A stretch of DNA of 64,000 nucleotides from an uncultured Lachnospiraceae bacterium (GTDB taxonomy: Bacteria; Bacillota; Clostridia; Lachnospirales; Lachnospiraceae): contig CAKRSV010000006.1 of the NCBI GenBank assembly GCA_934401915.1, positions 62,001-126,000 of the forward strand. The letters are read 5' to 3'. The notes below the pieces were generated by a model. It saw only the letters and a program-made list of their open reading frames with translations, was not told where the DNA came from and did no database searches. Positions 1 to 8,205 of this stretch are shown one piece after another; within the stretch, counting starts at the first letter, position 1, and every line of letters begins with the position of its first letter. The translations under genes and the position numbers were made by a program.

Positions 1-1803
1 CTCATAGGGGAAAGTGATCTCTCCGGTATGACAAGCAAGAAACGAAAGCGCTTCCCGGTTCATGCAGTACAGTCCGGCATCGGCAACCAGCACCTTGTCG
101 TTCTCCTGTGGCAGGATCTCTTCAAGAAAGGCGACAGCTTCCAGATTGCGCGCAAGAAATCCTTTCAGATAGGGACTGTTCCCGATTGTGATCCTCAGCC
201 GCTCCAGATAGTTTTCGTCTCTGTGCCTTATGATATACGGCAAAGCCAGAAAACCATCGACAGAGGCATGTCCGGCAAGCATCTCATCGACCTGTCCGGC
301 AGCCGTCACGTAGAGGTCGCTGTCAACATATACCCTTCGTACCTTATCCTTATGCTGCAAAACCTCGGTCAGCTGATCCAACGTACAGACCAGACAATCG
401 GTGTATGTCTTTGTTTCTCTATTTTGTCTCTTTTCTCCAGCTATCGCAGCAGTTTTGCTTTCCTCATCTGCCTGCGCAGCATCCGTCATCTCCTGTCGTC
501 CGGCACACAGGCGGTTTTGACCGATCACCAGATCCTCGTAAGCCTGCACTGCATCCCGCCGCAGGGTATTGAGCGATTTCACCGGAAGAAAGACCTCTCC
601 CTCCAGAAGAAGTTCGATGGAATCCGGCCGGATCAGGAAATTTCCTGTCTTGGAAAGCTGCTTCTTCAGCGTATCTTCGGTCAGAGGGGATTTCTGCGCC
701 CGCATCACCACATCGCCGGACACCTGTACCCTGCCGCCGGAACCGCAGATCTCCAGCGTTGCCGGCACCCCTTCACACAAATGTGCCTTCATAGTGACCG
801 GATCCTTTCCCGGCTCATGGATATAACGTTCACGCAGCCTTGCAAGAAGCGTCTCGTCGCTTCCAAGATAACTCGGCTTTTGGAGCGTGATCATCTCTTT
901 TCCGTTGTGGCGCTCATAGTAGCCCGTCTGTATTTCGCTTCGGATATACAGATTTTTTAAAGTGGCAAGATCCTCAGGATCCACCTGATACGCCCCAGGA
1001 TCCCTGCGATAGAGATCGATATATTTCCGGTAAAGCGCCGTCACGCCTGCCGCGTACTCAGGCTTCTTCATCCTGCCCTCGATCTTAAAAGAATCAATAC
1101 CGGCGTCGATCAGCTTCGGCAGATATTCCAGTGTACACATATCCTTGAGACTGAGCGGATAACACTCCTGCCGGATGCACTGGTTTTCAAGATAAACACG
1201 ATAGGGAAGCCTGCACGGCTGGGCACAGCGTCCGCGGTTCCCGCTTCGTCCGCCGAGAATACTGCTGAAAAGGCACTGTCCCGAATAACAATAACACATT
1301 GCGCCGTGGACAAAGCACTCAATCTCCATCCCCGTCTCCTGCTTCAGAATCCGGATCTCCTCCAGCGACAGTTCGCGGGCAGGAACGATCCGGCAGACAC
1401 CCTCGTCTTTTAAAAGGGTGGCTCCCCGTTTGCCGGTCAACGTCATCTGGGTGCTGGCGTGCAACTCCAGATCCGGAAAATGCCGGCGGATATAGCGGAG
1501 CACTCCGAAATCCTGAACGATCACGCCATCCAGCCCGGCTTCGTAGATGGGATGAAGATACTCCTCCAGGCCATCCAGTTCCTTTTCTTTTACCAGTGTG
1601 TTGACCGTGAGGTAGATTTTTTTGCCGTAATAGTGAGAAAGACGCAGTGCGCGGCAGATCTCTTCTTCCGAAAAGTTATCCGCATAAGCACGGGCGCCAA
1701 AACGCTGTCCTGCCAGATAAAATGCGTCTGCTCCTGCATGAAAAGCGCCAAGAAATGCCTCATAATTGCCGGCCGGCGCCAAAAGTTCCGTTTTTTGTTC
1801 CAT
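1..1803 (-). CDS. U32 family peptidase / RlhA-like protein (C-terminus beyond window)
   Basis: The frame is open from an ATG at 1803 to the left edge, giving 601 codons, so the C-terminus is missing. The N-terminus (residues 3-12, QKTELLAPAG) and the segment around residues 162-177 (ECFVHGAMCYCYSGQC), with further cysteines near 193 and 197, are the U32 signature. The cysteines probably bind an Fe-S cluster, as in the U32 proteins RlhA and TrhP that support rRNA or tRNA hydroxylation. The total length beyond 600 residues implies the long U32 form with the DUF3656 insertion (RlhA-type). Peptidase activity itself is not shown by the sequence. The gene follows zapA, with a terminator between them. 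Family is sure; substrate is inferred. Confidence 0.9.
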   Translation of the reverse strand, partial: MEQKTELLAPAGNYEAFLGAFHAGADAFYLAGQRFGARAYADNFSEEEICRALRLSHYYGKKIYLTVNTLVKEKELDGLEEYLHPIYEAGLDGVIVQDFGVLRYIRRHFPDLELHASTQMTLTGKRGATLLKDEGVCRIVPARELSLEEIRILKQETGMEIECFVHGAMCYCYSGQCLFSSILGGRSGNRGRCAQPCRLPYRVYLENQCIRQECYPLSLKDMCTLEYLPKLIDAGIDSFKIEGRMKKPEYAAGVTALYRKYIDLYRRDPGAYQVDPEDLATLKNLYIRSEIQTGYYERHNGKEMITLQKPSYLGSDETLLARLRERYIHEPGKDPVTMKAHLCEGVPATLEICGSGGRVQVSGDVVMRAQKSPLTEDTLKKQLSKTGNFLIRPDSIELLLEGEVFLPVKSLNTLRRDAVQAYEDLVIGQNRLCAGRQEMTDAAQADEESKTAAIAGEKRQNRETKTYTDCLVCTLDQLTEVLQHKDKVRRVYVDSDLYVTAAGQVDEMLAGHASVDGFLALPYIIRHRDENYLERLRITIGNSPYLKGFLARNLEAVAFLEEILPQENDKVLVADAGLYCMNREALSFLACHTGEITFPYE

Positions 1804-1841
1804 AACGCTCCCCGTTACCCGCGCAATGCGCTGATAGGAAG

Positions 1842-1868
1842 AAAAAAGCTGTCTTTGAAAAGACAGCT
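1842..1868 (-). terminator. Intrinsic terminator after zapA
   Basis: A 9-bp stem (1847-1855 with 1860-1868) and a 4-nt loop are followed on the minus strand by six T (1846-1842). The stem begins inside the zapA stop codon. It separates zapA from the U32 gene, whose ATG lies 39 nt further on. Confidence 0.85.
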
Positions 1869-2274
1869 ATTTTTTCAATTCCTTCAATTCGGTTTCCAGT
1901 CGAACCATCTTCTTGGCGTTCTCGTTCGTCTCTCGCTGAAGATTCTGAAGGTTCTTCTCTGTATTTTCCAGTTTGATCTGCGCCGCGATCAGCTCGTGCT
2001 TGAGATCATACATATCTTTTTCCCGGTTCTGGATCTCTTCTTCCAGAAGGTCGATCTGTTTCTTTGCCTTGAAGTAGTCATCCGCTATATTGAGCTGCAT
2101 CAGAACATTCTGCGTATCGGAGGACTGTCTCTTGAAGCCGTCGACTTTATTGTATTCCGCTATCTTGTTATTGATATAAGAAGCTACCTTTTGCAGATAC
2201 TCTTCGCTCTCATAGCCGCTCAATGTAAATACTTTTCCGTTGATAATAACCTCTGTATCCGTCTTTGTCGACAT
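1867..2274 (-). CDS. zapA: Cell division protein ZapA
   Basis: A 135-residue protein. The N-terminal globular ZapA domain (residues 1-70, with VIINGKVFTL and the YINNKI helix) is followed by a long coiled coil (about 75-135) rich in Glu, Lys and Leu. ZapA binds FtsZ and bundles protofilaments at the Z-ring in the cytoplasm. The ATG at 2274 is preceded by an AAGGAAGAGGG ribosome binding site. It lies 63 bp downstream of ruvB, has its own strong promoter, and ends in a terminator hairpin, so it can be transcribed as a single gene. Confidence 0.92.
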   Translation of the reverse strand: MSTKTDTEVIINGKVFTLSGYESEEYLQKVASYINNKIAEYNKVDGFKRQSSDTQNVLMQLNIADDYFKAKKQIDLLEEEIQNREKDMYDLKHELIAAQIKLENTEKNLQNLQRETNENAKKMVRLETELKELKK

Positions 2275-2325
2275 GTGACGCTTCCCTCTTCCTTCTTGCA
2301 GCTACTCAAACAGTTATCAACTTTT

Positions 2326-2354
2326 ATTATATAGGCCCTAGGAGGGAATTTCAA
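2326..2354 (-). promoter_or_regulatory. SigA-type promoter of zapA
   Basis: On the minus strand TTGAAA (2354-2349), a 17-bp spacer and TATAAT (2331-2326) form a near-consensus vegetative promoter. It overlaps the end of ruvB and lies about 50 nt upstream of the zapA ATG. Confidence 0.75.
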
Positions 2355-3336
2355 GACCTAAATGGTGATAGGCAAGATCCGTGACCATCCGCCCGCGCGG
2401 CGTGCGGTTCAGGAATCCGTTCTTGATCAGATACGGTTCATAGACATCCTCGATCGTGCCGGCGTCTTCCCCGATCGCAGCCGCCAGCGTATCAAGACCG
2501 GTCGGCCCGCCCTTGAATTTCTCGATCAGCGTGCAGAGGATATTCCGGTCTATATGGTCCAGTCCCATCTTGTCGACGTCCATCAGATCCAGCGCGATGT
2601 TCGCAACCTCTTCGGTGATGATCCCATCGTATTTCACCTGTGCAAAATCCCGCACCCGCTTGAGTACGCGGTTTGCCAGACGCGGCGTTCCACGGCTTCT
2701 TCTCGCAAGCTCCAACGCTCCCTTTTCATCGATCTGGACGCCAAGGATCCTCGCAGAGTGCTGGATGATGAGCTTGAGCTCCTCGATGGAATAGAATTCC
2801 AGCCGGTGGATCACCCCGAAACGATCCCGCAGCGGCGCGGTCAGAAGACCTGCTCTGGTGGTCGCCCCAACCAGGGTAAAGTGCGGCAGCTCCAGCCGGA
2901 TGGATCTGGCAGACGCGCCCTTTCCGATCATAATATCTATGGCGTAATCTTCCATCGCCGGATACAGAACTTCCTCCACCTGACGGTTTAAGCGGTGGAT
3001 CTCGTCCACAAAGAGCAGATCGCCCTCCTGCAGATTATTCAGGATCGCCGCCATCTCCCCTGGTTTTTCGATCGCCGGACCGCTGGTCACTTTCATGTGC
3101 ACGCCCATCTCGTTTGCGATAATGCCTGCCAGCGTCGTTTTTCCAAGTCCCGGAGGGCCGTAAAAAAGGACGTGGTCAAGCGCGTCCTGCCGTTGCTTTG
3201 CCGCCTCGATGTAGATGCGGAGATTGCTCTTGATCTTTGATTGACCGATATAGTCATCCAATGTCTGCGGACGCAGTGAGCCTTCTATTTTGATATCTTC
3301 TTCTAACAGATTGGTTTCGATTGTCCGATTGCCCAT
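2338..3336 (-). CDS. ruvB: Holliday junction branch migration ATPase RuvB
   Basis: A 332-residue AAA+ ATPase of the usual RuvB length. Walker A is GPPGLGKT (residues 60-67) and Walker B is [10 protein letters not shown] (about 107-116). The sensor/arginine-finger stretch LVGATTRAG and the C-terminal winged-helix domain ([10 protein letters not shown], then the [13 protein letters not shown] tail) follow. RuvB hexamers pump DNA through Holliday junctions held by RuvA in recombinational repair. It lies 26 bp downstream of ruvA in the same operon, so it should share the LexA-box promoter at 5036-5064. Confidence 0.97.
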   Translation of the reverse strand: MGNRTIETNLLEEDIKIEGSLRPQTLDDYIGQSKIKSNLRIYIEAAKQRQDALDHVLFYGPPGLGKTTLAGIIANEMGVHMKVTSGPAIEKPGEMAAILNNLQEGDLLFVDEIHRLNRQVEEVLYPAMEDYAIDIMIGKGASARSIRLELPHFTLVGATTRAGLLTAPLRDRFGVIHRLEFYSIEELKLIIQHSARILGVQIDEKGALELARRSRGTPRLANRVLKRVRDFAQVKYDGIITEEVANIALDLMDVDKMGLDHIDRNILCTLIEKFKGGPTGLDTLAAAIGEDAGTIEDVYEPYLIKNGFLNRTPRGRMVTDLAYHHLGLEIPS

Positions 3337-3362
3337 GAATCTTCTCCCCTGCCCGAGTTTTT

Positions 3363-3977
3363 CTAGAACATGTTTTTCAGCGCATCCTTCAGGATCGCCT
3401 CCACGGTGGTGTCGTCATCTGTTTTTACTTTTCTGACAGCAGCAGCAGCCTCTGACGCTGAATAGCCAAGTGCGGTAAGCGCTTCGACAGCCTCCTGCTT
3501 TTTCCCTTTTTCGGAAGCGTCCATTCCACCTGCAAGTGCTGGTTCGGCAGCCTCGCCGCCGCGCAGCGTATCTTCGATGGATATCTTGTCCTTCAGATCC
3601 AGGATCACGCGCTCCGCGGTTTTATTTCCGATACCCGGCGCTTTGGCTATCGCCTTTGCATCGCCCGAGATAATGGCAAAACGGAGCGTATCGGCGTCCA
3701 TCACCGACAGGATAGCAAGCCCACCCTTGGGGCCGATCCCTCCTACCGTGATCAGCTTCTTAAATATCTCCAGATCACTGCGCGTCAGAAACCCATAGAG
3801 GAGAAACGCATCCTCGCGGACCAGTGTATAGGTATAGATGACGACCGGCTCTCCGATCGACGGCAAAGACTGGATCGTTGTCGCAGACACATGGACGTTA
3901 TAGCCGATCCCTGCCACTTCCACAACGATATGATCCTCTTCGATCTGTTCCAGCGTACCTTTCAAATAAGCATACAT
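3363..3977 (-). CDS. ruvA: Holliday junction DNA helicase subunit RuvA
   Basis: A 204-residue protein when started at the ATG at 3977 ([11 protein letters not shown]), the canonical RuvA N-terminus. An AAAGG motif lies nine bases upstream. A longer in-frame start at 4013 overlaps the preceding gene and would add 12 unrelated residues, so it is disfavoured. An N-terminal OB fold, two helix-hairpin-helix motifs (VGGIGPKGG and [12 protein letters not shown]) and a C-terminal UBA-like domain that contacts RuvB are all present. RuvA tetramers bind the four-way junction and load RuvB. Confidence 0.96.
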   Translation of the reverse strand: MYAYLKGTLEQIEEDHIVVEVAGIGYNVHVSATTIQSLPSIGEPVVIYTYTLVREDAFLLYGFLTRSDLEIFKKLITVGGIGPKGGLAILSVMDADTLRFAIISGDAKAIAKAPGIGNKTAERVILDLKDKISIEDTLRGGEAAEPALAGGMDASEKGKKQEAVEALTALGYSASEAAAAVRKVKTDDDTTVEAILKDALKNMF

Positions 3978-4009
3978 ACTCATTTTCCTTTCCGGCATAA
4001 CAACCGCGA

Positions 4010-4540
4010 TCACTGTGCGGCGCGAAAAATCTTCTGATACGGCAAAAGCATCAGAACTACCAGACCAAGCAGAAAGCCGGTCAGCGCGCCTGCGGCAAGC
4101 AGCGGCGGCGCATAATAAATGACAGCAAATGTCCCCAGGAGGAAGCGTGCTGCCGCAAGCTGTCCCATATTGTGAAAGACGCCGCCCAGAATACTGACAC
4201 CGAGCGCCGAAAAGCGGTCTGTTTTCCTGCCGATCAGCATGGCGGCAAAGCTGCAGACTGCGCCCGCCAGCGAATAAAGGATCGCAAACATATTTCCAAA
4301 AAGAAATCCCGACAGCAGGATCCTGAGAATATTTACGGTAAGCGCCCGGGATACATTGCTGTTAAGAAAACCGCTTTCCTGCTCTTTTTCATCCTTCCAA
4401 TACAGGATAAAGAGGATGACCGCGTTGGGCAGCCCCAGCTTCATTCCAGGAATCCCAACTGTCAGCGGGATCAACGCTTCGATATAGGACATGATCAGGG
4501 CGGCTGCAAGGAGCAGTCCCATCTGTGAAAGTCTTTTCAT
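4010..4540 (-). CDS. Gx transporter family membrane protein (heptaprenyl-diphosphate synthase component I family)
   Basis: A hydrophobic protein of 176 residues with about five membrane segments and the family stretch GIPGMKLGLPNAV near residue 32. The family (PF07456) resembles ECF-transporter S components and is often misnamed heptaprenyl diphosphate synthase subunit I. The ATG at 4540 overlaps the TGA of the upstream NusG-II gene by one base, so translation is probably coupled. Related pairs (NusG-II protein plus Gx protein) are, from memory, the eetA/eetB genes of flavin-based electron transfer in Listeria. That function is not proven here. No ndh2 or pplA gene lies in the window. Confidence 0.8.
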   Translation of the reverse strand: MKRLSQMGLLLAAALIMSYIEALIPLTVGIPGMKLGLPNAVILFILYWKDEKEQESGFLNSNVSRALTVNILRILLSGFLFGNMFAILYSLAGAVCSFAAMLIGRKTDRFSALGVSILGGVFHNMGQLAAARFLLGTFAVIYYAPPLLAAGALTGFLLGLVVLMLLPYQKIFRAAQ

Positions 4541-5064
4541 CAATGCACCATCCCATCTAACGTCTCGGTATCTGCCGCCTTTCCCTTTGCGCCGGTGATC
4601 TCGACAGACAGCTTATGAGGCAGACAGATGATGCTCTCCCGCGCCCGGAATACCGGTTTGTGGCGGACGCAGATCTGATCGGGGCAATCCGCAGCTAACA
4701 TCTGCACATTGCCATTCTGTATCAGCAGCAGATTGTAGGATGTCCCCTCCGGCAGCTCCGGTTCCTGTGCATCCAACGTAAAGACCGGCGCTCCGTCATC
4801 CAAAAACCGGATCAGCAGATAGGTTTCCGTACCCTTTTCCTGTACAGCGTCCTGCATAAGCGGCAGTTCGTAGAAAAGCTGACCGTCTGCATAAATCTGC
4901 AGCGTATCTCCCCTGCGGGCGTTAAGCGCCAAAAGCACCGCCAAAAGCACCGCACTGCCCAGAAAAAACACAAGGAGCAGAAGATCTCCTCTGCGAACGC
5001 CGGGCGGCAGACAGCTTTTTATTTTGTCAGGTATCATTCTACCACATTCGAACATATGTTTCAA
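4540..5064 (-). CDS. NusG domain II-containing exported protein
   Basis: The frame from 5064 encodes 174 residues: one transmembrane anchor (about residues 28-47, LLLLVFFLGSAVLLAVLLAL) followed by an extracytoplasmic NusG domain II (PF07009), with the motif DCPDQICVRH and the final IICLPHKLSVEI. The start is uncertain. The TTG at 5064 and the ATGs at 5055 and 5037 all lie in or upstream of the LexA-box promoter at 5036-5064, so a transcript from that promoter would need a start further downstream, or the gene is also read from hflKC. It is coupled to the Gx gene. A role in membrane redox chemistry is suspected only from family context. Confidence 0.75.
   Translation of the reverse strand: MKHMFECGRMIPDKIKSCLPPGVRRGDLLLLVFFLGSAVLLAVLLALNARRGDTLQIYADGQLFYELPLMQDAVQEKGTETYLLIRFLDDGAPVFTLDAQEPELPEGTSYNLLLIQNGNVQMLAADCPDQICVRHKPVFRARESIICLPHKLSVEITGAKGKAADTETLDGMVH
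5036..5064 (-). promoter_or_regulatory. Promoter overlapped by a LexA (SOS) box
   Basis: On the minus strand TTGAAA (5064-5059), a 17-bp spacer and TAGAAT (5041-5036) form a promoter directed toward the NusG-II/Gx/ruvA/ruvB genes. Positions 5049-5062 read CGAACATATGTTTC on the plus strand. This fits every position of the Firmicute LexA/DinR consensus CGAACRNRYGTTYC. The box covers part of the -35 element and the spacer, so bound LexA would block polymerase. SOS control of ruvAB is known in other bacteria. Confidence 0.8.
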
Positions 5065-5083
5065 GTCTCTCTGTCAAGACCTC

Positions 5084-6139
5084 CTAATACTGTCCATTGA
5101 AAATTTGTGCGATCGGCGAATCATCTGACAGGATGATCGTCTTGTTGTCGCCGGTCATACTTGCCTTCACCGCATCCATTGCACGCACGAAGGAATAAAA
5201 ATCCGTCTTATCCGGATCGGCATATGCCGCCGAGAGGATCCGCATGTATTCCGCCTCACCTTCAGCAACGATCGCCTCCGCCTTGGCGTCCGCATCGGAA
5301 AGCATGATCGACACTTCCTTATCCGTCGTATTCTCGATCATCTTCGCCTCCGATTTTCCCTCGGCGGTATACTGTGCTGCAATATTCTCGCGTTCCGAGA
5401 TCATGCGGTTATAGACCGCCTGTTTGTTGTCGTCCGGAAGATCCAGCTTTTTCACCTCCACGGCAACGATCTCGATTCCGTATTTTTCCTCTCCGTGATT
5501 GACCTGTGCCATGATCTCTTCCGTAAGGGAAGTGATATTGATCACCTCTGTCTCCTCCGATGTGATGTGCAGGTCATTGCCGGCAATATCGCTGTCCTCA
5601 TCCGTGATGGTGATCGTCATCTTTCCATCGCGGCTGCGGATCACTTCGTCCTGTTTCATATTGGAGATGGTGTTTTTAGTCGCATTGTACACGATCGCGT
5701 CGATACGGCCTTCGGCGTTGCTCACTGAACAGCTCAGTGTCTGCGCAAATTTCAATGGATCCGTGACATGCCACAAGACATAGCTGTCTACGATCATCGT
5801 TTTCTTATCCGATGTGATAACATCCGACGCCGCCAGATCGTACAGCAGTAATTCTTTTGGAATCGTGTCGACAGATTCCACAAAGGGGATCTTGAAGCTC
5901 AGTCCCGCCTCTGTGATCACACGCTGAACCCGACCGAACTGACGGATCAGACGAAACTGGTTCTGCTTCGTGATGACGATGCTGTTTCCAAGCACGATGA
6001 CCAGAAGCAGGATGATTCCCACCCAGATGATCCCGCTCATTTTCTTCTTTTTTGCATTGCCCTTTTGATCCTTCCGCGTTCCGTCCGAAGCAAAACGCTC
6101 AAACATATCGCTATCGTTTTTATTGGTTGTCTCTGCCAT
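5084..6139 (-). CDS. hflC: Protease modulator HflC (SPFH/band 7 protein)
   Basis: A 351-residue protein. A lysine-rich cytoplasmic N-terminus is followed by one membrane anchor (about residues 33-55, GIIWVGIILLLVIVLGNSI) and an SPFH/band-7 domain, then an Ala/Glu-rich helical region (KAEAIVAEGEAEYMRILSAAY) typical of HflC. In E. coli, HflK-HflC form a large membrane cage around the FtsH protease and tune its access to membrane substrates. It starts 31 bp downstream of hflK, so the two form an operon. An 'ADPDKTDFYSFVRAMDA' stretch supports HflC rather than HflK. Confidence 0.9.
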   Translation of the reverse strand: MAETTNKNDSDMFERFASDGTRKDQKGNAKKKKMSGIIWVGIILLLVIVLGNSIVITKQNQFRLIRQFGRVQRVITEAGLSFKIPFVESVDTIPKELLLYDLAASDVITSDKKTMIVDSYVLWHVTDPLKFAQTLSCSVSNAEGRIDAIVYNATKNTISNMKQDEVIRSRDGKMTITITDEDSDIAGNDLHITSEETEVINITSLTEEIMAQVNHGEEKYGIEIVAVEVKKLDLPDDNKQAVYNRMISERENIAAQYTAEGKSEAKMIENTTDKEVSIMLSDADAKAEAIVAEGEAEYMRILSAAYADPDKTDFYSFVRAMDAVKASMTGDNKTIILSDDSPIAQIFNGQY

Positions 6140-6170
6140 AGTTTCCTCCTATATAAACTTGTCCTGTCCC

Positions 6171-7196
6171 TTACTCTTCCGCCGTGTCTGTATCAGAAGA
6201 AATCGTGCGGCTGTTGTCGATCTGTCCTGTGCTGTTGTCCCCTGTAAAGCTGTCGAGGGGAAGGATCGTGTTGGTCGATCCGTCTTTGCTCTGTATGACT
6301 ACCTTCAGCTCCGGGAGCACATCTTCCATCGCCTCGTAGAACATACGCTTCTTGGTCACTTCCGGGTATTTGACAAATTCCTCGTACATCGAATTAAAAC
6401 GGGCCACCTGACCGTTCGCCTCGTTGATGCGCTCCTGCTTCTTTGCCTCCGCATCCTGAATGATCTTGTCTGACTCTGCTTCCGCCTCGGGGATCTGCTC
6501 GTTCCGGTATTTGTTCGCATTGTTAAGAGCCGTCTCTTTCCCCTGCTTTGCCGTCTCAACCTCCTTGAAGGCATTTTCGACTTCCACCGTCGGAGGGGTT
6601 GCGTCCTGAATCGTGATATTCACAAGCTGGATGCCGATGTCGTACGCCTCCAGCTTATCCAGGATCATCTGTTTGATATTGGACTGGATCTCGTTCTTTC
6701 CTGTTGTGAGGACGCTGTCCACACTGTAGGAGCCGATGGTTGTTCGAATACAGTTCTGTGCGATATTATTGAGGATATCTGCCGGATCCTGTGAAGCGTA
6801 AAGTGCTTTGACCGGATCGGTCACTCTGTATTCCGCGTAGAAATCCACAAAGATAAAATTGTAATCGGATGTGATCATCAGCGAATCCGGGGTCGACATA
6901 TCATCCTCGCTCATATCATATCCGATGGAAAAGCCCTGGATCGTCGTGTTGACCTTCGTCACCGTCTGGATAAACGGCACCTTGAAATGAAGTCCCGGTG
7001 TCGTCACAGCCTTGGGTTCTCCAAGAGTGCAGACAACCGCCTGCTCCTCTTCCTGTATGGTGTAATAAGAAGAATTGATGACGATCAGCACAATCAGCAC
7101 CACAAAAACGATCTTGACATATCCGAGTGCCTTGCCGCCTTTGTCTTTCTTCTTTTTGTTAGTTTCTTCTCCCTTGTCTTTCGATTTACCGAACAT
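6171..7196 (-). CDS. hflK: FtsH protease activity modulator HflK (SPFH/band 7 protein)
   Basis: A 341-residue protein. The charged N-terminus (KSKDKGEETNKKKKDK) precedes a membrane anchor (about residues 26-43) and the SPFH domain starting at YYTIQEEEQAVV. A coiled-coil region follows (ETAKQGKETALNNANKYRNE), then the conserved RFNSMYEEFVKYPEVTKKRM segment that marks HflK. It is the partner of hflC just downstream and the two products assemble as a hetero-oligomer in the membrane. The ATG at 7196 has an AGAAAGGAAAC ribosome binding site. Confidence 0.9.
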   Translation of the reverse strand: MFGKSKDKGEETNKKKKDKGGKALGYVKIVFVVLIVLIVINSSYYTIQEEEQAVVCTLGEPKAVTTPGLHFKVPFIQTVTKVNTTIQGFSIGYDMSEDDMSTPDSLMITSDYNFIFVDFYAEYRVTDPVKALYASQDPADILNNIAQNCIRTTIGSYSVDSVLTTGKNEIQSNIKQMILDKLEAYDIGIQLVNITIQDATPPTVEVENAFKEVETAKQGKETALNNANKYRNEQIPEAEAESDKIIQDAEAKKQERINEANGQVARFNSMYEEFVKYPEVTKKRMFYEAMEDVLPELKVVIQSKDGSTNTILPLDSFTGDNSTGQIDNSRTISSDTDTAEE

Positions 7197-7257
7197 ATTG
7201 TTTCCTTTCTTTTTCTGCTTGTTTGCACGCTAATAAAGTAAAGTGTATCATTCGCAT

Positions 7258-7287
7258 AAAAAAAGCGCAAGTATCACCTGCGCTTTT
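7258..7287 (-). terminator. Intrinsic terminator after the Cys-rich small gene
   Basis: Complementary arms GCGCA (7265-7269) and TGCGC (7279-7283) are extended by A/T pairs. A T-run on the minus strand (7264-7258) follows. It lies 10 bp after the stop of the 95-residue gene and upstream of hflK, and the A/T flanks could also act in the other direction. Confidence 0.7.
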
Positions 7288-7297
7288 GAATCCTTTG

Positions 7298-7585
7298 TTA
7301 TGACTTCTCTTCACATCCGCAGGTACTGCCGGATCCGTTGAACGGCATCGCGTCAAAGCGGGGTTCAAATCTCGGCTCCTTGCACGGGCAGCTCTCCTCC
7401 CGACCGGAATTGCTGCCGCAACCGCCGCTCTGCGGACGGTTGGAACTGTTTGCGCAGCCGCTTTGCGAACGTCCGGAATTGTCTGAACGGTTCTGACATC
7501 CACAGGAAGAACTGCGACGGTTATTATTGCAGCCGCAGCCACCCAGGCAGAACAGGCAGCATAACAATAAAATACAATCATTCAT
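7298..7585 (-). CDS. Small cysteine/glycine/serine-rich protein of unknown function
   Basis: A 95-residue frame with 17 cysteines. A short hydrophobic N-terminus (CILLLCCLFCLGGC) is followed by low-complexity Ser/Asn/Gly/Arg segments and CPC and CGC motifs. An AAAGGAGATGTAAGACC ribosome binding site precedes the ATG at 7585, and a terminator follows the stop, so it looks like a genuine single-gene unit. No family was recognised. The composition recalls small cysteine-rich sporulation or envelope proteins of clostridia, but that is only a resemblance. Confidence 0.6.
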   Translation of the reverse strand: MNDCILLLCCLFCLGGCGCNNNRRSSSCGCQNRSDNSGRSQSGCANSSNRPQSGGCGSNSGREESCPCKEPRFEPRFDAMPFNGSGSTCGCEEKS

Positions 7586-7659
7586 GGTCTTACATCTCCT
7601 TTTTCATGCAAAAGCTGACTCATACCATATCTTATGCACAAAAGAAAATGCCGTGATCA

Positions 7660-8205
7660 TCAATGCCTGTTCTTTTTCAGTACCCGGCAGCGGATATAGC
7701 GGAAGGTTTTCTCTTCCCCCTCTTCTGCCAGCATATGCAGCAGCTTTTCAAGCTGCTTTTTCGTCCGCGGATGGATCGGCGGCGGATTTTTGCCGGATTC
7801 ATAATATTCGAGCGGATCCCGGTCGGTGTAGGCCTCCCCGTGGTAGGTCTTACACGCAGCGATCCGGTCCATGAACATTTCGACAACATAGCGTGTCGGC
7901 ATAGGCGCCGGAGCCATGCCTCCCTTGATATCCTTATTGCTGTAATCAATCCAGTATTCGTAATGATGTTTGTTGCGGCCCTTGTGGTGCAGCCAGGCAG
8001 AAGAATAGCCGATCGCCTCACGTTCCGCATTGTTGGGACTCCGGTTTCCCTGGTAATATTTGACGCCGACGAGAAACTCCGACGGACTGTATTTCGAAAG
8101 ATCGTGCATCAACCCCTGCCGGTATAATCCGACTTTGAAGCACCCCTGCATGACAAGAATCTTATGGTGTGTGATCGTTTTGAAGTGAAGCCACGCTTTC
8201 CACAT
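7660..8205 (-). CDS. DUF5662 family protein
   Basis: From the ATG at 8205 (MWKAWLHFKTITHHK) the protein has 181 residues. AAGAGG lies nine bases upstream, and an extended frame to 8256 has no better signal. It carries the DUF5662 features: a histidine-rich N-terminus (HFKTITHHK), GLMHDLSKYSP and WLHHKGRNKHHYEYW. The conserved His and Asp residues suggest a metal-binding helical protein distantly like HD-type folds. The biochemical role is unknown. The start overlaps the end of the upstream GH13-like gene by 44 bp, so the two are probably co-transcribed. Confidence 0.85.
   Translation of the reverse strand: MWKAWLHFKTITHHKILVMQGCFKVGLYRQGLMHDLSKYSPSEFLVGVKYYQGNRSPNNAEREAIGYSSAWLHHKGRNKHHYEYWIDYSNKDIKGGMAPAPMPTRYVVEMFMDRIAACKTYHGEAYTDRDPLEYYESGKNPPPIHPRTKKQLEKLLHMLAEEGEEKTFRYIRCRVLKKNRH

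Noticed and set aside
28..960. Long plus-strand open frame opposite the left-edge gene
   Set aside because: The minus strand encodes a clear U32 family protein through the same bases; the plus-strand product has no recognisable domain or ribosome binding site.
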